DNA from: DASWNP01 sp036399175
Lineage (GTDB): Bacteria; Acidobacteriota; Blastocatellia; Pyrinomonadales; Pyrinomonadaceae
NCBI GenBank assembly: GCA_036399175.1
Contig: DASWNP010000038.1
Span: 1-6,902, forward strand
Direction of reading: 5' to 3'
Length of the DNA stretch: 6,902 nt
Positions 1 through 6,061 of the stretch are shown here, piece after piece. The notes beneath the pieces are model-generated. The model had not been told where the DNA came from. It did no database searches and saw only the letters and a program-made list of their open reading frames with translations. The stretch's first letter is position 1, and each line of letters begins with the position of its first letter. Position numbers and translations under genes: made by a program.

Positions 1-705
1 AGCGCGGTCGCGCACCTTCAGGTAGTAGGAGTTCTTTGCGAAGTTGGACTTCGGCAGCTCGATGGCCGTAATCAACTCGCCGTGCTGAAGATTGTTGTCG
101 CGCTCGGGCGTGTCGCCCGGCAGGCGGTGGAACTCGCCGACCGGTATCGTGCGCTCGCGCCCACCTGCGCCCCTCACCCGCACGACGGCGTCGAGCGCGT
201 AGAGCGCGTTGGCCATGTCGCCCGGGTAGGTGGCGACGCACTTATCGCTCCAGCCGAAGATGGCGTGGATGCGGTTCAAGCCTTCGAGCGCGCCGCAGCC
301 CGTGCCCGGCTCGCGCTTGTTGCAGGGCATCGCAGTATCGTAGAAGTACTGGCAGCGCGTTCGCTGCATCAGGTTCCCGCCGTTGGTCGCCATGTTGCGG
401 AGTTGGCCGGAAGCGCCCGCGACGATGGCCTGCGTGAGCAGAGGGTAGTTGCGGCGGATGAGCGGGTGGTTGGCGGTGTCGGAGTTCTTTGCGAGCGCGC
501 CGATGGAGACCCCACCGCCCGCCGCCTTGATTTCGCCGAGCTTGAGGCGGGTCACGTCCACCAGTTCGTTCGGACGTTCCACGTCCTCTTTCATCAGGTC
601 GAGGATGTTAGTTCCGCCCGCCAGGAACTTCGCCTGCGGATTCGCCGCCACGGCGCGGGCGGCCGCTGCCGGGTCGCTGCTGCGCGTGTACTTAAACGGT
701 CTCAT
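1..705 (-). CDS. paoB: Aldehyde oxidoreductase FAD-binding subunit, PaoB/YagS type (C-terminus outside window)
   Basis: Partial gene: 235 codons are present from the start and the frame is open to the left edge. E. coli PaoB is about 318 residues, so roughly a quarter is missing. The FAD-binding signatures are visible: FLAGGTNILDLMK at residues 27-39 and GASGQLRNMATNGGN at 97-111. Between and after them lie four cysteines, C118, C128, C137 and C156, in the context RTRCQYFYD, PCNKR, GTGCGALEG and DKCVATYP. In E. coli PaoB the same insert binds a [4Fe-4S] cluster that most xanthine dehydrogenase FAD subunits of this family lack. The role is to take electrons from the [2Fe-2S] subunit and pass them through FAD to the final acceptor. 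The start is supported by a strong GGAAGGAGG six bases upstream. It overlaps the end of paoA by 14 bases, implying coupled translation. The family call is firm; the aldehyde substrate is inferred from PaoABC. Confidence 0.93.
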   Translation of the reverse strand, partial: MRPFKYTRSSDPAAAARAVAANPQAKFLAGGTNILDLMKEDVERPNELVDVTRLKLGEIKAAGGGVSIGALAKNSDTANHPLIRRNYPLLTQAIVAGASGQLRNMATNGGNLMQRTRCQYFYDTAMPCNKREPGTGCGALEGLNRIHAIFGWSDKCVATYPGDMANALYALDAVVRVRGAGGRERTIPVGEFHRLPGDTPERDNNLQHGELITAIELPKSNFAKNSYYLKVRDRA

Positions 706-1516
706 CCGACGCCTCCTTCCTGACCCGCGCCAGCTCTTCTCCTTCGATGAAGCGCCACGTCCGCGCCGTCTGTTTGCCCGAATGAGCCTCCTGGATGGCC
801 GCGACAATCTTCGGGTACGCGCCGCAACGGCAGATGTTGCCGCTCATCCGCTCGCGTATCTCGTCGTCCGAGAGCTGTTTGACCGGCGCTCCCACGTCCT
901 CGGTGACGTGACTCACGTCGCCGCGCCGCGCTTCTTCGAGCAGCCCGACGGCCGAGCAGATTTGCCCCGGCGTGCAGTAGCCGCACTGAAAGCCGTCGTA
1001 CTTGATGAAGGCCGCCTGTACGGGGTGCAGTTCGTCACCTTTAGCGAGCCCCTCGACGGTCGTCACATCACGTCCCTCCACCTGCGCGGCGAGCGTCAGG
1101 CAGGAGAGGACGCGGCGGCCGTCAACGAGCACGGTACAGGCTCCGCACTGTCCCTGATCGCAACCCTTCTTCGTTCCGGTCAGTTCCAGCCGCTCGCGCA
1201 GGGCGTCAAGCAGCACCGTGCGCGAATCGAGTTCCAGTGTCTGCGCCGCGCCGTTGACCTTGAGCACCACCCTGACCGGGTTCTCCAGCGCCGGGGCCGA
1301 GGCGAACACCGCGTCGGGCGAGGCGGCCAGTGCGGCGAGCGCGCTCTCCTTCTCCAGCAGCATCAGCGCGAAGGCCCCGAGGCCGCCCGCGAGCGACTGC
1401 CCCATGAAGATGCGGCGCGCATGCCCGACATCGGTCAACGTCGGCATCTCCTGTAACAGCGCCTCCTCGTCGGCCGTCAACTCAGGCCCCGTGTTCTCGT
1501 CGAATTCGTCACTCAT
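692..1516 (-). CDS. paoA: Aldehyde oxidoreductase [2Fe-2S] subunit, PaoA/YagT type, with Tat-like leader
   Basis: The protein has 274 residues; E. coli PaoA has 229. The electron-transfer subunit carries two [2Fe-2S] clusters. The plant-ferredoxin-type cluster uses C119, C124, C127 and C139 (GTKKGCDQGQCGACTVLVDG and LSC). The second uses C178, C181, C229 and C231 (FQCGYCTPGQ and GNICRCGAYP). The match to PaoA continues between these motifs, for example HPVQAAFIK and DEIRERMSGNICRCGAYP. Residues 32-62 look like a twin-arginine leader: HARRIFMGQ followed by a hydrophobic run, with a possible cleavage site near FASA (71-74). A folded cofactor-loaded complex would then be exported with PaoB and PaoC. 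The core is preceded by a longer N-terminal region than in E. coli and followed by about 30 extra residues. The start has GGGGAG eight bases upstream. It is the first gene of the operon, with a long leader in front. Folded export and aldehyde oxidation are inferred by homology. Confidence 0.94.
   Translation of the reverse strand: MSDEFDENTGPELTADEEALLQEMPTLTDVGHARRIFMGQSLAGGLGAFALMLLEKESALAALAASPDAVFASAPALENPVRVVLKVNGAAQTLELDSRTVLLDALRERLELTGTKKGCDQGQCGACTVLVDGRRVLSCLTLAAQVEGRDVTTVEGLAKGDELHPVQAAFIKYDGFQCGYCTPGQICSAVGLLEEARRGDVSHVTEDVGAPVKQLSDDEIRERMSGNICRCGAYPKIVAAIQEAHSGKQTARTWRFIEGEELARVRKEASDETV
712..720 (-). promoter_or_regulatory. Ribosome binding site of paoB
   Basis: On the minus strand this reads GGAAGGAGG, ending six bases before the ATG at 705. 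It lies inside the paoA coding region and fixes the paoB start, which would otherwise be uncertain because the two genes overlap. Confidence 0.8.
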
Positions 1517-1706
1517 TTAAGGTTCTCCCCCTGACTTGTCCAAACCGGTTTCCCGGCCGCCGAGGCTGGCGGCACGAAAGCGCACCGCGCAGCCTGTGGG
1601 AACAAATGCCCGTAGCCTATGACGAGCGGCTGCGTGCATGGGGCGGCATAAAGAAAACCCCTGAAGGGCAGATGCGATAGCCGCCGGCGTCGCCCGGTTT
1701 CTATCA

Positions 1707-1793
1707 CACTCGCCTTCCCTACAGCTCGCCCGGCGAGCCCGGCATGATTTGATGATTGCTGTCGTGTGCCCCGGATAATACCACTCGCCTTCC
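1707..1793. repeat. Direct repeat pair of CACTCGCCTTCC
   Basis: Two perfect copies of the 12-mer lie 75 bases apart start to start, at 1707-1718 and 1782-1793, with a 15-base palindrome between them. The sequence next to each copy differs, so this is not a larger duplication. A pair of sites about seven helical turns apart could serve a looping regulator, but chance repetition in GC-rich DNA is not excluded. Confidence 0.4.
1724..1738. promoter_or_regulatory. Palindrome, possible operator
   Basis: GCTCGCC and GGCGAGC are perfect inverted arms around one central base. No T run follows on either strand, so it does not look like a terminator. It lies about 210 bases upstream of paoA, between the two 12-mer repeats. 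An operator role is only a suggestion. Confidence 0.3.
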
Positions 1794-1823
1794 GGTTTTG
1801 AAATCAAGTCAGACCCTCAAAGG

Positions 1824-2189
1824 TTATATGCGCTCGTTCGAGAAGCGCTCGACGGCGTGCAATCCGAGACGCGCCGTCTCATCGCGGAGGATGTCAATGA
1901 ACATCCGGTCGCGTTCGAGCAGGTTGCGCAAGGCTCTTTCAGGGTCGGTCGTCCCGGCGAGAAATTCCGACGCCAATCTTCCCCGACCATCGCCCACTGC
2001 CTGACGGAAGGCGGGGGGTTCTGAAGGAGCCGGACGGCATGAGCGGGGGTACGGAGAAGAGAGGAGAGACTAAGCGTGGCAACAGTCGGAGCCCTCTACG
2101 ATGACGCTGGGCTCACGCGGGAGGTAGAGGAGGTCTTCGATGATCCGGCCGGCACCTAAAGTCTCGCGCGGCAAGAGAATCAAGTCTAT
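1824..2189 (-). pseudogene. Decayed P-loop kinase-like gene, C-terminal half
   Basis: Reading the minus strand gives three blocks that line up with a family of small P-loop kinase-like ATPases as I recall it. Block one (about 2189-2075) contains GRIIEDLLYLPREPSVIVEG. Block two is in another frame (about 2074-2005) and reads SLLRTPAHAVRLLQ. Block three, back in the first frame (about 2000-1827), contains EFLAGTTDPERALRNLLERD, then MFIDILRDETARLGLHAVE, and ends at a TAA. The first frame has a TAG at 2070-2072, so no continuous protein exists. The spacing between blocks matches the intact family, which points to two small compensating indels rather than chance. The N-terminal half with the phosphate-binding loop is absent; the fragment begins directly at the end of the upstream permease gene. 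The kinase family name is from memory of related proteins and is less certain than the conclusion that this is broken coding sequence. Confidence 0.6.
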
Positions 2190-3067
2190 TCACCCGCGTA
2201 GCTAATCTCCTGTCGGCGGATGTGAAGGCCGGCGAGAACGAGCGTGAGTGCGGTGAAGATGAGCAGGCTGGGGACGGAAATCCAGGCCGGCGTCGGCTCG
2301 GCGAGCACGGCGAAGGGGCCTTGCGGCGGGGGGACGGGCACGAGCGAGTGAAGGTAGTGAATGACGCTCACCTTCTTCAAGAGCGGCGGCAGTAGAAAAT
2401 TGATCCACTCCCAGCCGTAAATCAGCCCCGCAGGGATAATCGGGTTTCTGAAGAACAAACCTACAATCAGGAAAACTGCTCCGTAGCCGATGCACGCGAG
2501 CACCGTGACGCCAGCATATGTGAGTGCCTGCCCGAAACCGGGGCCGTCGAAAAAATAGTCCATGCTCTGTGACGGGAAGAGGCCGAAGTAGAGCAGGGCG
2601 AGCGAGCCGAGCGTCGAGATGCCGAACAGCGTGACGGTCGCCACCAGCCCCGACAGGTATTTCCCGACGACGAGCACTTCGCGTCTGACGGGCGCGAGAA
2701 AGTAGTAGTGCAAGCTCCGGTCGACGACCTCGCCGCGAAACAGATTCATGAAGACCCACGCGCAGCCGAAGAAGAGGAGCGTGCGCAGGATGAGCGCGCC
2801 GTAGATGACGGAGTAGGCGATGCTCATCTCCGCGAATTCCTCAGTCTCACCACCCGCGCTCGGCAGGAAGACGACGACCGCCGCCAGCACCGCGAGCGGC
2901 AGCCCCGCGAGCGTGTAGAGCAGCAGGGCGCGACGCCCGAGGAAGTTCCTCACGAGTTCAAGGCGCAGGACGGCGAGCGTCTGCCGCGCCCAGAGCGACC
3001 AGTTAAGATTAGCCGTCTCGTCGCTGCCCCCCGCACGCTTCTCTCTCGTCTCAACAGTAGAACTCAA
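2186..3067 (-). CDS. ABC-2 type exporter permease (second pair)
   Basis: Membrane subunit of 293 residues. It has a hydrophilic N-terminus of about 45 residues, then about six spans near 47-69, 83-108, 137-162, 178-205, 209-229 and 262-281. The segment FRGEVVDRSLHYYFLAPVRR (110-129), followed by GKYLSG, is typical of the cytoplasmic coupling region of ABC-2 permeases, where the partner ATPase docks. The start codon is TTG, not ATG: the TTG overlaps the TGA of the upstream ATPase gene (TTGA), and GGAGGG sits eight bases before it. No later ATG would keep the N-terminal part. It is the last gene of the operon. No convincing terminator follows; the kinase pseudogene begins at its stop. Export direction is inferred from the ABC-2 family. 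The substrate is unknown. Confidence 0.85.
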   Translation of the reverse strand: MSSTVETREKRAGGSDETANLNWSLWARQTLAVLRLELVRNFLGRRALLLYTLAGLPLAVLAAVVVFLPSAGGETEEFAEMSIAYSVIYGALILRTLLFFGCAWVFMNLFRGEVVDRSLHYYFLAPVRREVLVVGKYLSGLVATVTLFGISTLGSLALLYFGLFPSQSMDYFFDGPGFGQALTYAGVTVLACIGYGAVFLIVGLFFRNPIIPAGLIYGWEWINFLLPPLLKKVSVIHYLHSLVPVPPPQGPFAVLAEPTPAWISVPSLLIFTALTLVLAGLHIRRQEISYAGE

Positions 3068-4029
3068 TTTACGCGCCCTCCATCGGAATTAATCAGATAC
3101 TGGTAAACGGCATTCAGGTCGTCGTCCGCCGGGGCGACTGATTCGACCCGAAGGTTATTCTCCGTCACGAGGCGGTTAAGCAGCAGGTAGAAGTCATCTG
3201 GCTGACGCGTCTTGACGAACAGCCCCTGCCGGTCGTTGTGGATGCGCGCCTCGATGACGTGCTCGTGCTCGAAGAGGCGCGCGGCTAAAACCTGCGGGCG
3301 GTCGCAGCGCACGAGTATCTGCATCGGGTGTTCCTCGATTTCGTCGCGCACGCCGTGTACGTCGCCCTCCGCGACGACGTAGCCGTTGTGCATCAGCACG
3401 ACGCTGTCAGACATCATGTCAACTTCGTGCAGGATGTGGCTTGAGATGACGAGGTACAAGCCTTCCGCCGCGAGCGACTGAAACAGGCGGATAATCTCTG
3501 CGCGCGCCATCGGGTCGAGTCCGTTCAAAGGCTCGTCGAGGATGAGCACGGAAGGGTTATGGGCAATCGACTGCGCGAGCCGGATGCGCTGCCTCATGCC
3601 TTTGCTGTAGCCCGCCACCTTGCGCTCGGCCGCGTCCTGCATCGACACGCGTTCGAGCGCCGCCTGCGTTAATTCCCTCACCTCGCTCCTCGCGTAGCCG
3701 TGAACGCTCAGGTAGAACTCGACGAATTCGCGCCCCGTCATGCCGCGCGGGAAGGAATCGAACTGCGAGCAGTAGCCGACCTTGCGGAAGAGTTTTTCCG
3801 GGTCGTGCGGCGAAATGCCGAGCACGCTGACAGTCCCGCGCGTCGGTCGCAGAAGTCCCGTCATCAGGTTCATCAAGGTCGTCTTGCCCGAACCGTTCGG
3901 CCCGACGAGGCTCGTGATGCCGGGCGCGATGGAGAGGTTGACGCGATTGACGCCAAGAATCTCGCCGTAGAATTTTGAGACGCCCTCGAAGACGATCATC
4001 CCTTCGGCGTTCGTTGTCCGTATCGTCAT
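3064..4029 (-). CDS. ABC exporter ATP-binding protein (second pair)
   Basis: ATPase of 321 residues. Visible motifs: Walker A GPNGSGKT (43-50), Q-loop YCSQ (Q89), signature YSKGMRQ (141-147), Walker B VLILDE with E166, D-loop NGLD (169-172) and switch histidine in SSHIL (H198). It would hydrolyse ATP on the inner face of the membrane to drive the permease encoded just downstream. The C-terminal region of about 90 residues after the nucleotide-binding domain is typical of ABC-2 partners. An upstream in-frame ATG would add 29 residues, but those codons lie inside the permease gene and read as unlikely protein. The ATG at 4029 forms an ATGA overlap with that permease's stop, the usual sign of coupling, and the domain begins right after it. 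The upstream ribosome site is weak, which fits reinitiation. The substrate is not evident. Confidence 0.92.
   Translation of the reverse strand: MTIRTTNAEGMIVFEGVSKFYGEILGVNRVNLSIAPGITSLVGPNGSGKTTLMNLMTGLLRPTRGTVSVLGISPHDPEKLFRKVGYCSQFDSFPRGMTGREFVEFYLSVHGYARSEVRELTQAALERVSMQDAAERKVAGYSKGMRQRIRLAQSIAHNPSVLILDEPLNGLDPMARAEIIRLFQSLAAEGLYLVISSHILHEVDMMSDSVVLMHNGYVVAEGDVHGVRDEIEEHPMQILVRCDRPQVLAARLFEHEHVIEARIHNDRQGLFVKTRQPDDFYLLLNRLVTENNLRVESVAPADDDLNAVYQYLINSDGGRVN
3076..3081 (-). promoter_or_regulatory. Ribosome binding site for the TTG-started permease
   Basis: GGAGGG on the minus strand, eight bases before the TTG at 3067. It is the main evidence for this rare start codon. Confidence 0.75.
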
Positions 4030-4949
4030 TTGATCACTTCGTAAGCGCGGACTTTGCGCGCGAGCAGCAAGAGACAGGCGAGGCAGACCAGAGCGACCAC
4101 CAGCCAGCAAGCCCACAACGGCGGCTCGAGGAACACGACACCGATGAACCTTCTGCTCCAGCCGTCCCCTACGGGGTATAAGTTACCCACCTCCCGCGTG
4201 AAGTGACCGAAGAGTCCGCGCCAGATGTTCTTCATCAAAGCCCCGGGGCTGATCAAGCTCCCCATCCGCGTTAGGAACAGGGCGTTGACAATTTCGCCGA
4301 AGGCGGACGGGATGAAGAACAATCCGAGCAGCGCGCCGCTCGCCACCACGCGCCAACGCACCCACGCCGAGACCGCCAGCGAGAGCAGCGAGAGGAGCAC
4401 GATCCACGTCATGCTTCCGACGAAGATCGCCCCCGCCATCCACAGGTTCGACACGAGCCAGCGCGCGCCTTCCAGGTACGCTTGCAGGAGAAAGAGCAGG
4501 AGACCCGGCACCCACGTCACGAGCGACAGCAGAATAATTAGTACCGTCATCTTGCCGAACACGTATTCGGCGCGCGAGAACGGGCGACACAGGTAGAGCG
4601 GCAAGGCGTTATTCGCCAAATCCCTTGAGACGAGCACGGGGCCGACGAGCACCGTCAGGATGAAGGCGAGCCAGCCCTGAAATTCGACGAAGTACTGAAA
4701 GAACGACGCGTTAATCGGCAACAACTCGCGCACGTCCACTTGCAGGAGCGCGAGGGCGTTCGAGTTGTGATGCAGGTAGATGAGAATTGCTGCGACGAGC
4801 GGATAGATGAAGAACAGGCAGAAGATGGCGGTAAAGAACTTCGACCCGAACACGTCGCGCAGCGCGTAGCGCGGGAGGACGAGAAAACGCGCCCACTCCG
4901 GCGTGAGCCCGCCTTCGTACTGACGGTAGCTGTTTTCAAATACGGCCAT
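4026..4949 (-). CDS. ABC-2 type exporter permease (first pair)
   Basis: Membrane subunit of 307 residues. About six spans are visible near 38-59, 92-112, 134-157, 168-195, 201-221 and 277-297. The segment SRDLANNALPLYLCRPFSRA (108-127), followed by EYVFGK, is the typical coupling region between spans two and three. Two larger loops, about 60-90 and 226-276, fall between spans one and two and between spans five and six; both would be outside the cytoplasm or membrane-adjacent in the usual topology. The start has GAGGAGGG seven bases upstream and overlaps the preceding ATPase gene by 14 bases. Its stop overlaps the next start (ATGA). It most likely pairs with the upstream ATPase. It is not a close copy of the second permease, so the two exporters are not a recent tandem duplication. 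Substrate unknown. Confidence 0.87.
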   Translation of the reverse strand: MAVFENSYRQYEGGLTPEWARFLVLPRYALRDVFGSKFFTAIFCLFFIYPLVAAILIYLHHNSNALALLQVDVRELLPINASFFQYFVEFQGWLAFILTVLVGPVLVSRDLANNALPLYLCRPFSRAEYVFGKMTVLIILLSLVTWVPGLLLFLLQAYLEGARWLVSNLWMAGAIFVGSMTWIVLLSLLSLAVSAWVRWRVVASGALLGLFFIPSAFGEIVNALFLTRMGSLISPGALMKNIWRGLFGHFTREVGNLYPVGDGWSRRFIGVVFLEPPLWACWLVVALVCLACLLLLARKVRAYEVIK

Positions 4950-5898
4950 CGCCGTTCCCTCCTCTGGCCGCGCCGTTCTCTTCCGATTCCATCGCCTTGA
5001 GGAAAATGTCTTCGAGCGAATCTCGCTTGTAGTTCAGGCGACGAATCTGAATCTGCCGCTCGAAGGCCAGACGGTATAGGTCGTCAATCTCCACGCCGTC
5101 CTGCATCACGAGCTTGATGCGGCGCTCGCCCGCGAGCGCGTACTCGCAGCCAAGGCCGCCGATGGCCTCGGCGAAGGCCGCGCGGTCGCCCCCGCGCGTC
5201 TCAAGCTCGATGAACTTGCGGTTCGCCTTGCGCTCTTCGTCGAGGTTGCAGTTGGCGGCGATGCGCCCGTCCTTCAGGACGAGGATTTCGTCGCAGCATT
5301 CCTCGACATCGCGCAACAGGTGCGACGAGAGAAGGATGCGCGCCCGGCCGCTGTCGCGTATCTCCTGAATCAGGCGAATCATGCGACTTCGAGTCGGCGG
5401 GTCGAGTCCGTTCGTCGGCTCGTCCAGAATGAGCAGACGCGGCCCATGCACGATGGCCTGCGCGAGTTTGGCGAGCTGCTTCATGCCGAGCGAATAGGTA
5501 TCGACCGAGCGGTAGCGCGCTTCGCCCAAGCCCACGTAGAAGAGGGCTTCGTGCGCGCGTTCGAGCGCCGCTTCGGAAGGGATGCCGGAGAGTTCGGCCA
5601 TCAGCCGGACGAAGCGGACGCAGGACATTTTGGCGATGAACGAATCGCGCTCCGGCATGTAGCCGACCGAGGCGCGCAGGCTCTTGGCACGTGTCGCGAT
5701 GTCTTCTCCGAGTATGCGCACCGTGCCGGCGCTGGGCGCGTGGAAGCCGAGCAGCGTGTGAATGAGCGTCGTCTTGCCCGCGCCGTTGGGCCCCAGCAGA
5801 CCGACGGCGCGACCCTTGACCGACCCGCTCAAATCCTTCAGGATCGCCCGCCTGCCGAACGTGACACTCAAACCGTTGAGTTCGATGACAGGGTTCAT
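4936..5898 (-). CDS. ABC exporter ATP-binding protein (first pair)
   Basis: ATPase of 320 residues and first gene of the operon. Motifs: Walker A GPNGAGKT (36-43), signature YSLGMKQ (135-141), Walker B RLLILDE with E160, D-loop NGLD (163-166) and switch histidine in SSHLL (H193). The Q-loop reads YMPE, with Glu83 where many ABC proteins have Gln; this variant occurs in other ABC-2 type ATPases and need not impair function. The C-terminal region ends with SLEDIFLKAM (294-303), a common closing motif of these subunits, then a Gly- and Asn-rich tail. AGGAGGT lies about 11 bases upstream of the ATG, slightly far, and can pair into a hairpin. It should energise the permease that overlaps its end. 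Substrate unknown. Confidence 0.93.
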   Translation of the reverse strand: MNPVIELNGLSVTFGRRAILKDLSGSVKGRAVGLLGPNGAGKTTLIHTLLGFHAPSAGTVRILGEDIATRAKSLRASVGYMPERDSFIAKMSCVRFVRLMAELSGIPSEAALERAHEALFYVGLGEARYRSVDTYSLGMKQLAKLAQAIVHGPRLLILDEPTNGLDPPTRSRMIRLIQEIRDSGRARILLSSHLLRDVEECCDEILVLKDGRIAANCNLDEERKANRKFIELETRGGDRAAFAEAIGGLGCEYALAGERRIKLVMQDGVEIDDLYRLAFERQIQIRRLNYKRDSLEDIFLKAMESEENGAARGGNGDGRI

Positions 5899-5909
5899 AA
5901 GCTGATGAG

Positions 5910-5938
5910 ACCTCCTACGCTCTCAACCGTCAGGAGGT
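5910..5938 (-). promoter_or_regulatory. Leader hairpin covering the ribosome binding site of the ABC operon
   Basis: In the mRNA, ACCTCCT is followed by a G bulge, ACG, an eight-base loop, CGT and AGGAGGT. The arms pair perfectly for seven plus three base pairs. The AGGAGG is the Shine-Dalgarno sequence of the first ATPase gene, so the fold would hide it. No T run follows, so it is not a terminator. Whether it switches with a signal is unknown. Confidence 0.5.
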
Positions 5939-5952
5939 TTAAATAAACTTGT

Positions 5953-5981
5953 GCGGGCAGAGGCTCGTCTCCTCTGCCCGC
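5953..5981 (-). terminator. Terminator-like hairpin, perfect 11-bp stem
   Basis: GCGGGCAGAGG pairs perfectly with CCTCTGCCCGC around a seven-base loop. On the minus strand the stem is followed by ACAAGTTTATTT, moderately T-rich. It lies about 80 bases after the stop of the right-edge gene and before the ABC operon, so it probably ends transcription of that gene. Confidence 0.65.
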
Positions 5982-5998
5982 GCGTTTCGCCGTTAAAG

Positions 5999-6023
5999 CA
6001 GGCAGGGGCGCGTCCCCAACCTG
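5999..6023 (-). terminator. Weaker hairpin just downstream of the right-edge gene
   Basis: On the minus strand CAGGTTGGGG pairs with CCCCTGCCTG around a five-base loop, with one T-T mismatch and one G-T wobble, followed by CTTTAA. It starts 39 bases after the stop codon. It could be a first terminator or protect the 3' end ahead of the stronger hairpin. Confidence 0.4.
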
Positions 6024-6061
6024 TTTACTTCCCTTCCAAATCGCGTTCGGGTTTCCCGACT

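Larger units (their letters stand above)
1517..1823. other. Leader and upstream region of the pao operon, no gene seen
   Basis: No convincing coding sequence is present on either strand; short open frames here have no recognisable protein character. It should hold the promoter of paoA. A GGGGAG ribosome site lies at 1525-1530. A near-perfect palindrome GCTCGCCCGGCGAGC sits at 1724-1738, and the 12-mer CACTCGCCTTCC occurs twice (1707-1718 and 1782-1793). These could be regulator sites. The best -10-like hexamer on the minus strand is TATTAT at 1775-1780, but it has no good -35 partner. Confidence 0.5.

Noticed and set aside
449..1456. Long open frame on the plus strand opposite paoA and paoB
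   Set aside because: It is antisense to clearly conserved iron-sulfur protein genes and reads as arginine- and alanine-rich shadow protein with no domain.
1657..1674. CCCTTCAGGG followed by a T-rich stretch as a terminator on the minus strand
   Set aside because: The stem is only three to four base pairs with a tiny loop, and it would stop transcription before paoA.
1775..1801. Possible promoter with TATTAT as -10 on the minus strand
   Set aside because: The -35 candidates are poor (TTTCAA at 17 bases, TTGATT at 21 bases), and the site is about 260 bases from paoA.
2145..2152. CCGGCCGG palindrome downstream of the ABC operon as a terminator
   Set aside because: It is a short self-complementary site without a loop or T run, and it lies in the kinase pseudogene reading.
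4030..4116. Upstream ATG extending the second ATPase by 29 residues
   Set aside because: The extra residues lie within the permease coding region; the ATGA overlap and the domain boundary favour the start at 4029.
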